Source: Oceanospirillaceae bacterium (GTDB taxonomy: Bacteria > Pseudomonadota > Gammaproteobacteria > Pseudomonadales > Balneatricaceae). Taken from it: a DNA stretch of 6,570 bases. The translations under genes and the position numbers were made by a program. This document shows, one piece after another, positions 6,172 through 6,570 of the stretch. Under the pieces are notes generated by a model that worked only from the letters and a program-made list of their open reading frames with translations, did no database searches and was not told where the DNA came from. Each line of letters begins with the position of its first letter. Position 1 is the first letter of the stretch. Location of the stretch: contig JAGSHA010000185.1 in assembly GCA_023954795.1 (NCBI GenBank), positions 1 through 6,570 of the forward strand, given 5' to 3'.

Positions 6172-6187
6172 ATGTGTTGAAACACAT
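6172..6187. promoter_or_regulatory. 16-bp near-perfect palindrome
   Basis: ATGTGTTGAAACACAT has 7 of 8 symmetric pairs matching; only the central GA breaks the symmetry. It lies 194 bp upstream of the protease start. Its form suits a dimeric regulator, but no family is assigned and its target promoter is uncertain. Confidence 0.3.
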
Positions 6188-6284
6188 GAGAATAGCTAAG
6201 CGATTAAATACAAACAGCCCGCTATGAGGCGGTAGTTCGGGATTGTGCAGGGAGTCGTTATACAAAGATGAATGAAATTCCTCA

Positions 6285-6428
6285 TCATAAAGTCGTTTGG
6301 CAAACGATCTTGAAAATTTCTGGATCAATAAGGCGAAAATCGCGCAAAAGCGCAAGATCATCTACATACTCACAATGACCGTGAAAAATTGAGAAAGGAC
6401 TCGGTGCTGTTCCGCTGACAACATGACG
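6285..6428 (-). pseudogene. Possible C-terminal gene remnant
   Basis: One minus frame runs open for 47 codons from just after an in-frame TAA (6431-6429) to TGA 6287-6285, with no ATG, GTG or early TTG start. Its end has plausible protein character (YVDDLALLRDFRLIDPEIF). An overlapping minus frame at 6170-6361 has an ATG but reads as a Phe/Leu/Ser/Arg-rich out-of-frame peptide. If either was ever real, it is more likely the startless one, as a decayed 3' fragment. No family is recognised. Confidence 0.2.
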
Positions 6429-6570
6429 TTACACGCGGATGCCTATGCTGACGAGAAACCTTGAACCAGATGCTGCGTGACATACTCTTTAATAAGCCCA
6501 CATGTGGCGCGCTGTGTAGAAATATTTGAATTATATGGTTTAAATAGTCATCGCATCTGTTTGATTTTGC

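Larger units (their letters stand above)
6076..6570. other. Right-end region without a convincing gene
   Basis: No frame here has a start, ribosome site and protein-like composition together. Small symmetric elements are present: ATGTGTTGAAACACAT at 6172-6187, GATCTTG (6306-6312) with CAAGATC (6353-6359), an inner GCGC-AAAA-GCGC hairpin (6342-6353), and the perfect palindrome CCACATGTGG (6498-6507). The last 60 bp are AT-rich and could lead into a gene beyond the window. Confidence 0.4.

Noticed and set aside
6306..6359. Intrinsic terminator in the right-end region
   Set aside because: The GATCTTG/CAAGATC and GCGC/GCGC stems are short and lack a clear T-tract on either strand, and no gene end is near.

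Overview
The window most resembles chromosomal DNA of a free-living, probably aquatic gammaproteobacterium. The evidence is moderate GC, Shine-Dalgarno-led genes, a lipobox lipoprotein, Sec-type signal peptides and a large multidomain secreted protease without a Gram-positive anchor. It also carries the TTCCCACG-type palindromic repeats that I know from many gammaproteobacteria. The species cannot be named from the sequence.

Layout, left to right. Positions 1-112 hold what is probably the last 36 codons of a plus-strand gene, followed by a weak hairpin. A plus-strand gene (348-827) encodes a small lipoprotein of the bacterial transglutaminase-like cysteine proteinase family, the fold of LapG. 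After a 135-bp gap with a long inverted repeat comes a plus-strand periplasmic DUF302-family protein (964-1413). Next is a non-coding patch with two 85-bp copies of a REP/BIME-like palindromic unit (1459-1543 and 1572-1656). A plus-strand cytoplasmic protein resembling the DUF6933 family follows (1785-2471). A 450-bp gap then holds a third, half-length REP copy, a possible gene remnant and a good Rho-independent terminator. That terminator serves the large minus-strand gene at 2922-5978, a 1018-residue secreted metzincin-like zinc protease with PPC, FN3, Ig/PKD-like, cadherin-like and IPT/TIG-like modules. The last roughly 590 bp have no convincing gene; just upstream of the protease start they carry nested near-palindromes that look like regulatory sites.

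The genes do not form an obvious operon or pathway. Three products are exported (lipoprotein, periplasmic protein, secreted protease), but intergenic gaps, REP elements and opposite orientation suggest separate transcription units. I found no CRISPR array, tRNA, rRNA, complete insertion sequence or clear new defence or secretion system. The points most worth a second look are the REP units, the orphan LapG-fold lipoprotein, the Gly-to-Ser change in the protease zinc motif, an unassigned beta-rich module in the protease, and the palindrome cluster upstream of it.
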